From Streptomyces termitum (GTDB lineage: Bacteria > Actinomycetota > Actinomycetes > Streptomycetales > Streptomycetaceae), in NCBI RefSeq assembly GCF_014650175.1, contig NZ_BMUL01000016.1, positions 87,529 through 151,528 on the forward strand: 64,000 bases of DNA. The letters run 5' to 3'. Below, one piece after another: positions 50,781 through 59,418 of the stretch. The notes below the pieces were generated by a model that was given only the letters and a program-made list of their open reading frames with translations, was not told the DNA's origin and searched no databases. Position 1 is the first letter of the stretch. Every line of letters starts with the position of its first letter. The translations under genes and the position numbers were made by a program.

Positions 50781-50818
50781 CAAGATTCGGTACGCGGCCA
50801 CTTCGGCGAGGGAGCCCC

Positions 50819-51364
50819 ATGTCAGATGCCAGGCCGGACGCCACGACCGAGCCCCCGGCCACCCCTCCGCCCGGGGCCCGGACCACTCCGGCGGACGCCC
50901 CGGAAACCGCCCCGCCGGGCACTCCCCGCGAGGCGTCCGTGGACGTCATCCAGCGCGAGCTGACGGCCTTCGCGCGCCGGGCCAGGGCGGCGGCGGCCCG
51001 GGTCCACCCGGAGATCCCGCTCGTCTCGTACACGCTCCTCGCCCACATCGAGGAGCGGCGCGGCTGCCGGGCCACGGACCTCGCGGCGCACTACCTGCTG
51101 GACAAGTCGACGGTGAGCCGCCAGCTGGCGGGCCTGGAGAAGCTGGGCCTGGTGGAGCGCAGGCCCGCGCCGGAGGACCACCGCGTGCAGGTGCTGCACC
51201 CGACGGAGGCCGGTCTCGCGGTGCTCGCCACCGCCCAGGCCAACCGGCTCGCCGCCTACCAGGAGCGCCTCAGGGACTGGTCGGGCGAGGACCTGGCCCG
51301 CTTCGCGGACTACCTCCTCCGCTACAACGCGGCCGGTCCGGAAGACCTCCCCGCCTCCCCCTGA
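50819..51364 (+). CDS. MarR-family transcriptional regulator
   Basis: 181 residues from ATG 50819. A 40-residue Pro/Thr/Ala-rich start is followed by the winged helix: SYTLLAHIEERRGCRATDLAAHYLLDKSTVSRQLAGLEKLGLVERRPAPEDHRVQVLHPTEAG, with the DxR wing as DHR. MarR repressors release DNA on binding phenolic or drug ligands. The 15-bp palindrome upstream is its likely operator. Followed by a polypyrimidine stretch and the convergent response-regulator gene. Confidence 0.9.
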   Translation: MSDARPDATTEPPATPPPGARTTPADAPETAPPGTPREASVDVIQRELTAFARRARAAAARVHPEIPLVSYTLLAHIEERRGCRATDLAAHYLLDKSTVSRQLAGLEKLGLVERRPAPEDHRVQVLHPTEAGLAVLATAQANRLAAYQERLRDWSGEDLARFADYLLRYNAAGPEDLPASP

Positions 51365-51429
51365 CCCCTGCCTCGCCCCTACCCCACTCCCGCCATCCTC
51401 TCCTCTCCCTTCCCCTCCCCTTCCCTCCG
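51365..51429. other. Polypyrimidine intergenic stretch
   Basis: C/T-rich + strand (CTCTCCTCTCCCTTCCCCTC-like) between convergent genes. No hairpin found. Confidence 0.45.
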
Positions 51430-52110
51430 CTACAGCCCGGCGTCGCGGGCGAGGAGGGCCGCCTGGACGCGGTTATCGCAGTTCAGCTTGGCGAGGATCC
51501 GGCTGACGTACGTCTTCACGGTGGCCTCGCTCATGTGCAGGCGGCGGCCCGCGTCGGCGTTGGAGAGTCCTTCGCCGAGGAGGGCGAGGACTTCGCGCTC
51601 CTTCTCGCTGAGGCCCGCGAGCCGGCCGCGCGCCTGTTCGGCGCGGGCGGTCTCGCGGCCGGAGGCGAGCTGTTCGACGACGTGCCGGGTGGCTCCCGGC
51701 GACAGGTACGCGTCGCCCGCGGCGGCGGCCCGGACGGCGCCGATCAGTTCGGCGGGGGCGGTGTCCTTCAGCAGGAAGCCGGCGCTGCCGTGTTCCAGGG
51801 CCCGCAGGACGTTCTCCCGCTCGCCGAACGTGGTGAGGACGAGGACCCGTGCCGCGGGGGCTGCCCTGCGCAGCTCGGGGAGGGCCGACAGGCCGTCGAG
51901 GACCGGCATCTGGATGTCGAGGAGCACGACGTCGGCGGCGTGGGCGCGGGCGGCGTCGACGGCTTCCCGGCCGTTGGTGGCCTCCGCGACCACCTCGATC
52001 TCCGGATCGGAGTTGAGGATCATCCGGATCCCCATTCTGATCAGCGGTTCGTCGTCGGCGACCACGACCCGGACGTTCCGTCCGGACCGCCCCTCCTGCC
52101 CAGGCAGCAC
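51430..52110 (-). CDS. NarL/LuxR-family response regulator
   Basis: 226 residues from GTG 52110 (upstream GGGGGAGAGG). Receiver: D19/D20 (VVVADDEPLIRMG), phospho-acceptor D65 (VVLLDIQMPVLDG), T93 (LVLTTFGERE), K115 (AGFLLKDTAP). HTH at the C-terminus: LSEKEREVLALLGEGLSNADAGRRLHMSEATVKTYVSRILAKL. Partner of the histidine kinase gene immediately upstream (42 bp gap). Confidence 0.92.
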   Translation of the reverse strand: MLPGQEGRSGRNVRVVVADDEPLIRMGIRMILNSDPEIEVVAEATNGREAVDAARAHAADVVLLDIQMPVLDGLSALPELRRAAPAARVLVLTTFGERENVLRALEHGSAGFLLKDTAPAELIGAVRAAAAGDAYLSPGATRHVVEQLASGRETARAEQARGRLAGLSEKEREVLALLGEGLSNADAGRRLHMSEATVKTYVSRILAKLNCDNRVQAALLARDAGL

Positions 52111-52151
52111 TGCCTCTCCCCCACGGCTCCGGTGCGGGTCGGACGTGGGGG

Positions 52152-53996
52152 CTACTGCCTGACCACGTACGACTTCTTCTCGATCAGCTTGCCGTCCTTG
52201 AAGCAGAATCGGAAAACGGGGTCCGATTCGAAGTCCTCGCCCATCTCCGTGGAGAGCAGGATGAGGCATTCCGAGCCCTTGGGCTGCGGGGGCGTGCCCT
52301 TCTTGCCGGTGGCCACGTTCGCGAGGCTGTCGCCCTTGGGGAGTATGCCCCGGACCTCGTCCTCGGCGGTGCCGACGTCTATCGCCTCGTACTGCGAGGG
52401 TTCGATCATGGCGTCCTGGATCGATCCGACGAAGTGGTAGAGGCCGAAGCCGGCCGCGACGACGAGGGCGACGAGCGCGGCGAAGGCTATGCCGCAGCCG
52501 ATCGCGACCGATCCTCCGGTGCTCCGGGTCCTACCCCCGCGCAGTGCCATCGCCAACTCCCGTTCCGTGAAGGTCCAGTCGGGCTCCCCGACCAGTGCGG
52601 AACGACTCTTCCGTCTGAAGGGGTTGACCGACTGCTGCCGGAAGTCGTCGGCCGCGTCGACCAAAGGCGCTGCTTCCTCCCCGGTCGGCGCGGAGCCGTA
52701 GGGGAGCATGCCGGCGACGCGGAAGCCGCCGCCGTCGGCGGGGCCCGCGTGGCACATGCCGCCCACGAGGCGGGCCCGTTCGACGAGTCCGGCCAGGCCC
52801 TGGCCGCCGCTGACGACGCCCTTCGAAGGACCGCCGGTGGGTTCCTCGTTGAGGATCTCGACGACGAAGGTGTCGGGCTCGTAGCGGAGTTCGACGCTGA
52901 TGGCGGCGCCGGGAGCGTACTTGTAGGCGTTGGTGAGGGCTTCCTGGACCATCCTGTACGCGGCGTGTCCGGCGGCCGGTTCCAGCGGTCTTTCGTCGCC
53001 GATCCGGCGGAGTTCGACGCGGGTTCCGGCGGCGCGGGCGGAGGCGACGAGTCCTTCGATGCCGGCGATCCCGCGGGCGGCCCGGCCGCTCTCGTCGCCC
53101 GCGGCGACGGGCCCGGTGTCCGGTTCGTCGGCCTCGGTGCCGTCACGGAGTATGCCGACGACCTCGCGGAGCTCGTGCATGGCGGTCACGGAGGCGTTCC
53201 GGAGGATGGCGACGACTTCCCGCTGCCGGTCGTTGAGCTCGCGGTCGACCTCCAGGGCGCCGGTGTGCACGGAGATCAGGGCGAGTTGGTGGCCGAGGCT
53301 GTCGTGCATGTCCTGGGCGATCCGCTGCCGCTCGCGCAGCCGGGCGTTCCGCCCGATCATCCTCCGTTCCCGCACCAGCCGCTCGTTGCGTTCCTGGAGG
53401 GCGTGCAGGAGGGTGCGGCGCTGGGCCCAGTAGCGGTGGGCCAGGCCGGGGGCGAGGGTGGTGCCCAGGTAGTAGAGGGTCGCCATGAAGGCGAGGGTGA
53501 GCAGTCTCTGCTGGTCCCAGGTGGTGAGCAGGGTGACGCCGACGTTGAGCACGTAGGCGGTGACGTAGGCGTACAGGGCGCGGCCGACGCCGACGATGTG
53601 CCCGCCGGAGGACCAGCCGAGGAGGAGAAGCAGCGGTCCGAGGCCGGGGACGGCGGGGGCGAGCGCGGCGGTGACGACGAGCGCGGTGGCGGGGAGGCGG
53701 CGGCGCAGGAGCGAGAGGACGACGGTGCCCGCGGCGACGGCGACGAGCTGGCGGCCCTCGCCGCCGAGGAGTTCCTCGGTGCCCGCGGCGAGCAGGGCGA
53801 CGACGAGGGCGAGGGAGGCTTCGCCGACCGTTCTGCGCCAGGACCACTGCGCCGCGGGCACGAGCCACCGCCAAGCGGCCACCGCCCTGTCCCCGGCCCC
53901 CTGTCCGGCCCCGGCCTCACGTCCGGTCCCGGGCGCGCGCCCGACCTCCGGTCCGGCGCCCTGTCCGATCCCGCGCCCGGTCCCCGTACTCCCCAT
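52152..53996 (-). CDS. NarL-type sensor histidine kinase with extra C-terminal membrane-anchored domain
   Basis: 614 residues from ATG 53996 (GTG 54005 possible). Four or five N-terminal helices (about 58-190), a coiled segment, HisKA_3 with phospho-His 231 (RIAQDMHDSLGHQLALISVH), and an HATPase domain with N-box EALTNAYKYAPG and G-box GGQGLAGLVERARLVGG (ending about 433). Unusually, about 180 residues follow: a cytoplasmic basic linker, a helix (497-520, SVAIGCGIAFAALVALVVAAGFG) and a small external domain with Cys pairs (SECLILL, RFCFKDG). That layout suggests a second sensing element or a fused lipoprotein-like module. Confidence 0.88.
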   Translation of the reverse strand: MGSTGTGRGIGQGAGPEVGRAPGTGREAGAGQGAGDRAVAAWRWLVPAAQWSWRRTVGEASLALVVALLAAGTEELLGGEGRQLVAVAAGTVVLSLLRRRLPATALVVTAALAPAVPGLGPLLLLLGWSSGGHIVGVGRALYAYVTAYVLNVGVTLLTTWDQQRLLTLAFMATLYYLGTTLAPGLAHRYWAQRRTLLHALQERNERLVRERRMIGRNARLRERQRIAQDMHDSLGHQLALISVHTGALEVDRELNDRQREVVAILRNASVTAMHELREVVGILRDGTEADEPDTGPVAAGDESGRAARGIAGIEGLVASARAAGTRVELRRIGDERPLEPAAGHAAYRMVQEALTNAYKYAPGAAISVELRYEPDTFVVEILNEEPTGGPSKGVVSGGQGLAGLVERARLVGGMCHAGPADGGGFRVAGMLPYGSAPTGEEAAPLVDAADDFRQQSVNPFRRKSRSALVGEPDWTFTERELAMALRGGRTRSTGGSVAIGCGIAFAALVALVVAAGFGLYHFVGSIQDAMIEPSQYEAIDVGTAEDEVRGILPKGDSLANVATGKKGTPPQPKGSECLILLSTEMGEDFESDPVFRFCFKDGKLIEKKSYVVRQ

Positions 53997-54045
53997 AGCT
54001 TCCACGCCCGCACCCTAGGCGGGGCGCCCGTCCCGGGGCGTCCGC

Positions 54046-54073
54046 CTTTCGTCGCCGGTCACCACGACGAAAG
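54046..54073. promoter_or_regulatory. Inverted repeat upstream of the sensor kinase gene
   Basis: CTTTCGTCG (54046-54054) and CGACGAAAG (54065-54073) are perfect 9-bp inverted arms separated by 10 bp, about 50 bp before the kinase start. Candidate binding site of its response regulator. Confidence 0.5.
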
Positions 54074-54180
54074 AGAACCCCGGTCGAAGGGCGATCGCTC
54101 GGTCCGCCGGGAACCCGGCGAGGAGGACCACCAGAGGGAGGGGACCGGAGCGTGGGAAGCGTCACATGACGTCAACAACG

Positions 54181-54217
54181 CGGAAGCCCCGTAGGTCTGG
54201 GACCTACGGGGCTTCCG
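54181..54217 (-). terminator. Strong hairpin terminator downstream of tRNA-Leu
   Basis: CGGAAGCCCCGTAGGTC (54181-54197), loop TGG, GACCTACGGGGCTTCCG (54201-54217): a perfect 17-bp stem, 2 bp past the CCA end of the tRNA. Confidence 0.85.
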
Positions 54218-54219
54218 TC

Positions 54220-54306
54220 TGGTGCGCGAGGGGGGAGTTGAACCCCCACGCCCTTTCGGGCACTGGAACCTGAATCCAGCGCGTCTGCCTATTCCGCCAC
54301 CCGCGC
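54220..54306 (-). tRNA. tRNA-Leu (anticodon CAG), CCA encoded
   Basis: Read on the minus strand: 7-bp acceptor stem GCGCGGG/CTCGCGC with discriminator A and encoded CCA, D-arm TGGCGGAATAGGCAGACGCG, anticodon stem CTGGA/TCCAG with loop TTCAGGT (anticodon CAG), a long class II variable arm TGCCCGAAAGGGCGT, and T-arm GGGGGTTCAACTCCCCC. All features of a leucine tRNA are present. Confidence 0.96.
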
Positions 54307-54362
54307 ATTGGGTGGTCTCCCGGTCTCTCACCTTTTCGGTGGGAGCGCCTGGCGACATCTGA

Positions 54363-54368
54363 AGATTA
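54363..54368 (-). promoter_or_regulatory. Probable -10 element of the tRNA-Leu promoter
   Basis: TAATCT on the minus strand, about 57 bp upstream of the tRNA 5' end, leaves a leader that contains a small CTCACC/GGTGGGAG hairpin. No clear -35. Confidence 0.4.
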
Positions 54369-54988
54369 GCACGTCGCGGGCGGTGGATTCACATCCGTTG
54401 TTTCGACTCCCCTCGCACCGAACAGGGGGAGGGACGGGGGCCTCTGAGGGTCCGGGCCGGGCGGGGGAGGCGGAGGGGCGCGAGGAAGGAAAGAGGGGAA
54501 GAGGACTCCTGGAGGGTTCCGGACCCGGGAGCCCCCGGGGGATCCCGCGGCGCCCCGTTCCCCGCACCCCCGTGACACCCGGAGAGCCACACCCGGTAAC
54601 AGAAAGTGACGAGAAGGGGTGTCGGGCCCTCCCTCAGAGGGGGAGGAAAGAGGAGAAGGGGAAGAGAGGGGACGCAGCCGGAGGGAGAAGGAGAGAAGGG
54701 ACACAGGGGGAGGGAGCGGAGAGAAGGGAGAGACGAGGTGAGACGGGGAGAAGCGGGAGCTTGCGACGCCGTCGGCGGCGTCCGGGTCGCGGCTCCGTGC
54801 TCGGACCCTGCTGTTCGAGGGGCGGCGTGCGGGACACTGTCCACAGGCCCCCTCTACGATCCCTGGGGGGAGGGCCTGTGAGAGGTGACACTCGTCCACA
54901 GGGCAGAGAAGGGGAACCAGCCGATTTCCCGACGCGTGGATACGATCAGTAAGCAGTACCAGGACGGCAGCGAAGGAGGAGGTGCCCC
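54369..54988. other. Noncoding region with polypurine tract between tRNA-Leu and fhaA
   Basis: About 620 bp with no supportable gene. The + strand is strongly purine-rich (AGGGGAGGGA-type) from about 54470 to 54760. DnaA-box-like CTGTCCACA (54837-54845) and TCGTCCACA (54892-54900) flank an arm-like GGCCCCC/GGGGGG segment. A TACGAT -10-like element for fhaA is at 54941-54946. Confidence 0.6.
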
Positions 54989-55828
54989 ATGGGAGTCCTG
55001 AAGCGTTTCGAGCAGCGTCTCGAAGGTCTGGTCAACGGCACCTTCGCCAAGGTGTTCAAGTCCGAGGTCCAGCCGGTCGAGATCGCCGGCGCGCTCCAGC
55101 GCGAGTGCGACAACAACGCGCAGATCTGGAACCGCGAGCGGACCGTCGTCCCCAACGACTTCATCGTGGAGCTCAGCACGCCGGACTACGAGCGTCTGAG
55201 CCCCTACTCGGGCCAGTTGGGCGACGAGCTCGCCGGCCTGGTCCGGGACTACGCCAAGCAGCAGCGGTACACCTTCATGGGACCGATCAAGGTCCACCTG
55301 GAGAAGGCCGAGGACCTCGACACCGGTCTGTACCGGGTGCGCAGCCGCACGCTCGCGTCGAGCACGTCCCAGGCCGCCCCGCAGCACCCTCAGCATCCCC
55401 AGCAGCAGCCGGGGCAGGGCGGCGGTTACGGGTACCCGCAGGGGTCCCCGGCCGGTGCTCCGCCGATGCCGTCCGCCCCGCCGCCCGGCGCTCCCGGGCA
55501 CCGGCCCGCGGCCGGCGGCGGCCGTCCGCCGGCTCCCGGTGGCGGCCAGGTCCGCCGCTGGATCGAGATCAACGGCAACCGCCACCAGATCTCCCGCCCG
55601 ACTCTGGTCCTCGGCCGCAGCACCGACGCGGACGTGAGGATCGACGATCCCGGCGTCTCCCGCCGGCACTGCGAGATCCGGACCGGAACGCCCTCGACGA
55701 TCCAGGATCTCGGATCCACCAACGGCATCGTGGTGGACGGGCAGCACACCACCCGCGCTACGCTCCGCGACGGCTCGCGGATCGTCGTGGGCAGCACCAC
55801 CATCGTTTACCGGCAAGCCGAAGGGTGA
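54989..55828 (+). CDS. fhaA: FHA-domain protein FhaA (DUF3662 + FHA)
   Basis: 279 residues from ATG 54989 with AAGGAGGAGG upstream. N-terminal DUF3662 domain (1-115): MGVLKRFEQRLEGLVNGTFAKVFKSEVQPVEIAGALQRE. A Pro/Gln/Gly linker leads to an FHA domain (about 190-279): LVLGRSTDADVRIDDPGVSRRHCEI and IQDLGSTNGIVVDG, with the phosphothreonine-binding Arg and Ser. FhaA binds phosphorylated partners of PknB, including MurJ in mycobacteria. First gene of the six-gene wall/division operon. Confidence 0.94.
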   Translation: MGVLKRFEQRLEGLVNGTFAKVFKSEVQPVEIAGALQRECDNNAQIWNRERTVVPNDFIVELSTPDYERLSPYSGQLGDELAGLVRDYAKQQRYTFMGPIKVHLEKAEDLDTGLYRVRSRTLASSTSQAAPQHPQHPQQQPGQGGGYGYPQGSPAGAPPMPSAPPPGAPGHRPAAGGGRPPAPGGGQVRRWIEINGNRHQISRPTLVLGRSTDADVRIDDPGVSRRHCEIRTGTPSTIQDLGSTNGIVVDGQHTTRATLRDGSRIVVGSTTIVYRQAEG

Positions 55829-55838
55829 AGCGGGGGCA

Positions 55839-56366
55839 ATGTCAGAGCTGACCCTGACGGTCATGCGGTTGGGTTTCCTGGCCGTTCTGTGGCTGTTCGT
55901 CATCGTGGCCGTCCAGGTCATCCGCAGCGACCTGTTCGGTACGCGGGTGACCCAGCGCGGTTCACGGCGCCAGGAGACCCGTACCCAGCAGGGCGGGCGC
56001 CAGGCCGCGCCGCCGCAGCAGCGCGGCCAGCAGCCGCCCGCCGCCACCGGTGGCGGACGGCAGCGGCGCGGCGCGCCGACGAAGCTGGTCGTCTCCGAGG
56101 GCACCCTCACCGGCACGACCGTCGCCCTCCAGGGGCAGACGATCACGCTGGGGCGGGCGCACGACTCGACGATCGTGCTGGACGACGACTACGCCTCCAG
56201 CCGGCACGCGCGGATCTATCCGGACCGCGACGGCCAGTGGATCGTCGAGGACCTCGGGTCGACGAACGGCACGTACCTCGACCGGACCCGCCTCACCACG
56301 CCCACCCCGATTCCGCTGGGGGCGCCGATCCGCATCGGCAAGACCGTCATCGAGCTGCGGAAGTAG
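55839..56366 (+). CDS. fhaB: FHA-domain protein FhaB (FipA)
   Basis: 175 residues from ATG 55839. N-terminal helix (about 6-26, VMRLGFLAVLWLFVIVAVQVI), a Gln/Arg-rich linker, and a C-terminal FHA domain with TLGRAHDSTIVLDDDYASSRHARIYPD and VEDLGSTNGTYLDRTRL. The mycobacterial counterpart links PknB phosphorylation to division and FtsZ/FtsQ. 10 bp after fhaA. Confidence 0.93.
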   Translation: MSELTLTVMRLGFLAVLWLFVIVAVQVIRSDLFGTRVTQRGSRRQETRTQQGGRQAAPPQQRGQQPPAATGGGRQRRGAPTKLVVSEGTLTGTTVALQGQTITLGRAHDSTIVLDDDYASSRHARIYPDRDGQWIVEDLGSTNGTYLDRTRLTTPTPIPLGAPIRIGKTVIELRK

Positions 56367-56462
56367 TACGACAATGAGCGAGCTGACCGGAGCGACCGGA
56401 GGGTGGGCAGTGTGGGTCGAGACCGGCTGTACCCCGATGCAGCGGCGACAGGGCAGGTGGGC

Positions 56463-57950
56463 ATGACGCTGTCCCTGCGATTCGCCGCGGGCTCGCACAA
56501 GGGCATGATCCGCGAGGGGAACGAGGACTCCGGCTACGCCGGTCCGCGTCTCCTCGCGATCGCCGACGGCATGGGCGGCCAGGCCGCCGGAGAGGTCGCC
56601 TCCTCCGAGGTGATCTCCACCCTCGTCACGCTCGACGACGACATCCCCGGCTCCGACATCCTCACCTCGCTGGGCACGGCGGTGCAGCGCGCCAACGACC
56701 AGCTCCGGATGATGGTCGAGGAGGACCCGCAGCTGGAGGGCATGGGCACCACGCTCACCGCCCTGCTGTGGACCGGGCAGCGGCTCGGCCTCGTGCACGT
56801 CGGCGACTCGCGCGCGTACCTGCTGCGCGACGGCGTCCTCACCCAGATCACCCAGGACCACACCTGGGTCCAGCGGCTCGTCGACGAGGGCCGGATCACC
56901 GAGGAGGAGGCCACCACGCACCCGCAGCGCTCGCTGCTGATGCGTGCGCTCGGCAGCGGCGACCACGTGGAGCCCGACCTCTCGATCCGCGAGGTCCGGG
57001 TCGGCGACCGGTACCTGATCTGCTCCGACGGCCTGTCCGGGGTGGTGTCCCACCAGACCATGGAGGACACCCTCGCCAGCTACCAGGGCCCGCAGGAGAC
57101 CGTGCAGGAGCTGATCCAGCTCGCGCTGCGCGGCGGCGGCCCCGACAACATCACGGTGATCATCGCCGACGTCCTCGACGTCGACGGCGGCGACACCCTC
57201 GCCGGCCACCTCAGCGACACCCCGGTGGTCGTCGGCGCGGTCGCCGAGAACCAGACCCAGCTGAACGACGGCGGCGCGATGCAGACGCCGGCCGGCCGCG
57301 CCTCCGGGCTCGGCCGCCCCGCCCCGCACCACCGGCCGCCGGCCGGCGGCTTCGGTCCGCCCGGCAGCGGCGACGACCACGGCTACGGCGGTCCGCCGCA
57401 CGGCTCCTTCGACGCGTACGACGACGAGGACTTCGTGAAGCCGCGCAAGAAGCGGCGGTGGATCGGGCGCACCCTGATCCTCGTCCTCGCGCTCGGCCTC
57501 CTCGGCGGCGGTGCCTACGGCGGCTGGCGCTGGACCCAGACCCAGTACTACGTGGGCGCCAGCGGCGAGCACGTGGCGCTGTACCAGGGCATCAGCCAGA
57601 ACCTCGCCTGGGTGAAGCTCTCGGAGGTCGAGACCGACCACCCCGAGATCGAACTCAAGTACCTCCCCGCCTACCAGCGGAAGCAGGTCGAGGACACCAT
57701 CGCGGGCGGCAGCCTCGCCAAGGCCCGTACCAAGATCTCCGAACTGGCGGTGCAGGCGTCCGCCTGCAAGAAGACCGAGCAGCGCCGCGCGGCCCAGGAG
57801 AAGGCCGCCGACCAGGCGAGCAAGACTCCCGCCGAGGGCGAGAGCGCGGACGCCAAGCCCGATTCCAAGCCCGCCGCAGCCGCTCCGACCCCGGGTCCCA
57901 CCTTCACCGCGGAGGAGCAGAAGCTGGCCTCGAACTGCGGCAAGCAGTAA
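56463..57950 (+). CDS. pstP: PP2C-family Ser/Thr phosphatase with transmembrane segment (PstP)
   Basis: 495 residues from ATG 56463; an in-frame GTG at 56403 would add 20. PP2C motifs with metal-binding acids: REGNEDSGYAG, LAIADGMGGQAAGEVAS, GLVHVGDSRAYLLRDG, LICSDGLSGVVSH and GGGPDNITVIIADVLD. A linker rich in Gly/Pro leads to one helix (about 336-354, TLILVLALGLLGGGAYGG) and an external tail of about 135 residues. The sole phosphatase opposing the Ser/Thr kinases in this operon. Confidence 0.93.
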   Translation: MTLSLRFAAGSHKGMIREGNEDSGYAGPRLLAIADGMGGQAAGEVASSEVISTLVTLDDDIPGSDILTSLGTAVQRANDQLRMMVEEDPQLEGMGTTLTALLWTGQRLGLVHVGDSRAYLLRDGVLTQITQDHTWVQRLVDEGRITEEEATTHPQRSLLMRALGSGDHVEPDLSIREVRVGDRYLICSDGLSGVVSHQTMEDTLASYQGPQETVQELIQLALRGGGPDNITVIIADVLDVDGGDTLAGHLSDTPVVVGAVAENQTQLNDGGAMQTPAGRASGLGRPAPHHRPPAGGFGPPGSGDDHGYGGPPHGSFDAYDDEDFVKPRKKRRWIGRTLILVLALGLLGGGAYGGWRWTQTQYYVGASGEHVALYQGISQNLAWVKLSEVETDHPEIELKYLPAYQRKQVEDTIAGGSLAKARTKISELAVQASACKKTEQRRAAQEKAADQASKTPAEGESADAKPDSKPAAAAPTPGPTFTAEEQKLASNCGKQ

Positions 57951-57975
57951 GACCCGTAGGGGGCCTTTCACCACC

Positions 57976-59418
57976 ATGAGCGTTGTCACCAACACGACCA
58001 CCATCGGCGCGATCGAGGCGCCGAGCCGACGCAACACCGAACTGGCGCTGCTCGGCTTCGCCGTCGCCATCCCGGTGTTCGCGTACCTCAACGTGGGCCT
58101 GGCCATCGACGGCGAGGTCCCCTCGGGCATGCTCGGCTACGGACTCGGCCTGGGGCTCCTCGCAGCCGTCGCCCACCTCGTGGTGCGCAAGTGGGCCCCG
58201 TACTCGGACCCGCTGCTACTGCCGCTGGCGACCCTGCTCAACGGCCTGGGCCTGGTGCTGATCTGGCGCCTGGACCAGTCGCCGCGGCTGATCTCGCTGG
58301 CCAAGCGGCAGTACGGGGCGTTCAGCGCCTCCGCGCCGAACCAGATGATGTACTCGGCGATCGGCATCGCCATGTTCGTCGCCGTGCTGCTGCTGCTCAA
58401 GGACCACCGGGTCCTCCAGCGCTACACGTACATCTCGATGGTGGTGGCGCTCGTCCTCCTGCTGCTGCCGCTCGTCCCGGGCCTGGGCACGGACGTCTTC
58501 GGCGCCAAGATCTGGATCCGCATCGCCGGCTTCTCGATCCAGCCCGGTGAGTTCGCCAAGCTGGTCCTCGCCGTGTTCTTCTCCGGCTACCTGATGGTGA
58601 AGCGGGACGCGCTGGCGCTGGCCAGCCGCCGCTTCATGGGGCTCTACCTGCCCCGCGGCCGCGACCTCGGCCCGATCCTGACGATCTGGGCGGTCAGCCT
58701 CCTCATCCTGGTCTTCGAGAACGACCTCGGCACCTCGCTGCTGTTCTTCGGCATGTTCGTGATCATGCTGTACGTGGCGACGGAGCGGACCAGCTGGATC
58801 GTCATGGGTCTGCTGATGGCCGTGGCCGGCGCGGTGGTGGTCGGCTCGACCGCCAGTCACGTGCAGTCCCGCGTGGCGGCCTGGCTCGACCCCTTCGAGT
58901 GCCTGAAGACGGCCCCGCCCGGCACGAACATGGCGTACGCCTGCGACCAGATGACGCAGGTCCTGATGTCGTTCGGCTCGGGCGGCATCCTGGGCACCGG
59001 CCTGGGCCAGGGCAACTCCGACCTGATCCAGTTCGCCGCCAACTCCGACTTCATCTTCGCCACCGTCGGCGAGGAGCTCGGCCTGACCGGCGTCATGGTC
59101 TTCCTGCTGCTGTACGGGCTGATCATCGAGCGCGGCATCCGCACCTCGCTGGCCGCCCGCGATCCCTTCGGCAAGCTGCTCGCGATGGGCCTCTCCGGCG
59201 CCTTCGCCCTCCAGATCTTCGTCGTCGCCGGCGGTGTGATGGGCCTCATCCCGCTCACCGGCATGACGATGCCGTTCCTCGCGTACGGCGGTTCCTCCGT
59301 CATCGCCAACTGGGCCCTGATCGGCATCCTGATCCGGATCAGCGACACCGCGCGCCGACCGGCGCCCGCTCCCGCCCCGAACCCCGACGCCGAGATGACC
59401 CAGGTGGTCCGTCCGTGA
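57976..59418 (+). CDS. FtsW/RodA/SpoVE-family SEDS glycosyltransferase
   Basis: 480 residues from ATG 57976. About 10-12 helices. SEDS signature segments: IRIAGFSIQPGEFAKLVLAVFFSGYL, VFENDLGTSLLFFGMFVIMLY, NSDFIFATVGEELGLTGVMVF, GMTMPFLAYGGSSVIANWALIGIL. SEDS proteins polymerise glycan strands from lipid II in tandem with a class B PBP, here the next gene with 4-bp overlap. RodA or FtsW cannot be separated by motifs; position matches mycobacterial rodA. Confidence 0.94.
   Translation: MSVVTNTTTIGAIEAPSRRNTELALLGFAVAIPVFAYLNVGLAIDGEVPSGMLGYGLGLGLLAAVAHLVVRKWAPYSDPLLLPLATLLNGLGLVLIWRLDQSPRLISLAKRQYGAFSASAPNQMMYSAIGIAMFVAVLLLLKDHRVLQRYTYISMVVALVLLLLPLVPGLGTDVFGAKIWIRIAGFSIQPGEFAKLVLAVFFSGYLMVKRDALALASRRFMGLYLPRGRDLGPILTIWAVSLLILVFENDLGTSLLFFGMFVIMLYVATERTSWIVMGLLMAVAGAVVVGSTASHVQSRVAAWLDPFECLKTAPPGTNMAYACDQMTQVLMSFGSGGILGTGLGQGNSDLIQFAANSDFIFATVGEELGLTGVMVFLLLYGLIIERGIRTSLAARDPFGKLLAMGLSGAFALQIFVVAGGVMGLIPLTGMTMPFLAYGGSSVIANWALIGILIRISDTARRPAPAPAPNPDAEMTQVVRP

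Noticed and set aside
54220..54306. tRNA-Leu as an integrative-element attachment site
   Set aside because: No integrase gene or duplicated tRNA 3' end nearby; flanks are core genes.
54308..54952. Open frame of 214 codons in the tRNA-fhaA gap
   Set aside because: Composed of the polypurine tract (Gly/Glu/Arg), no ribosome-binding site and no recognisable domain.
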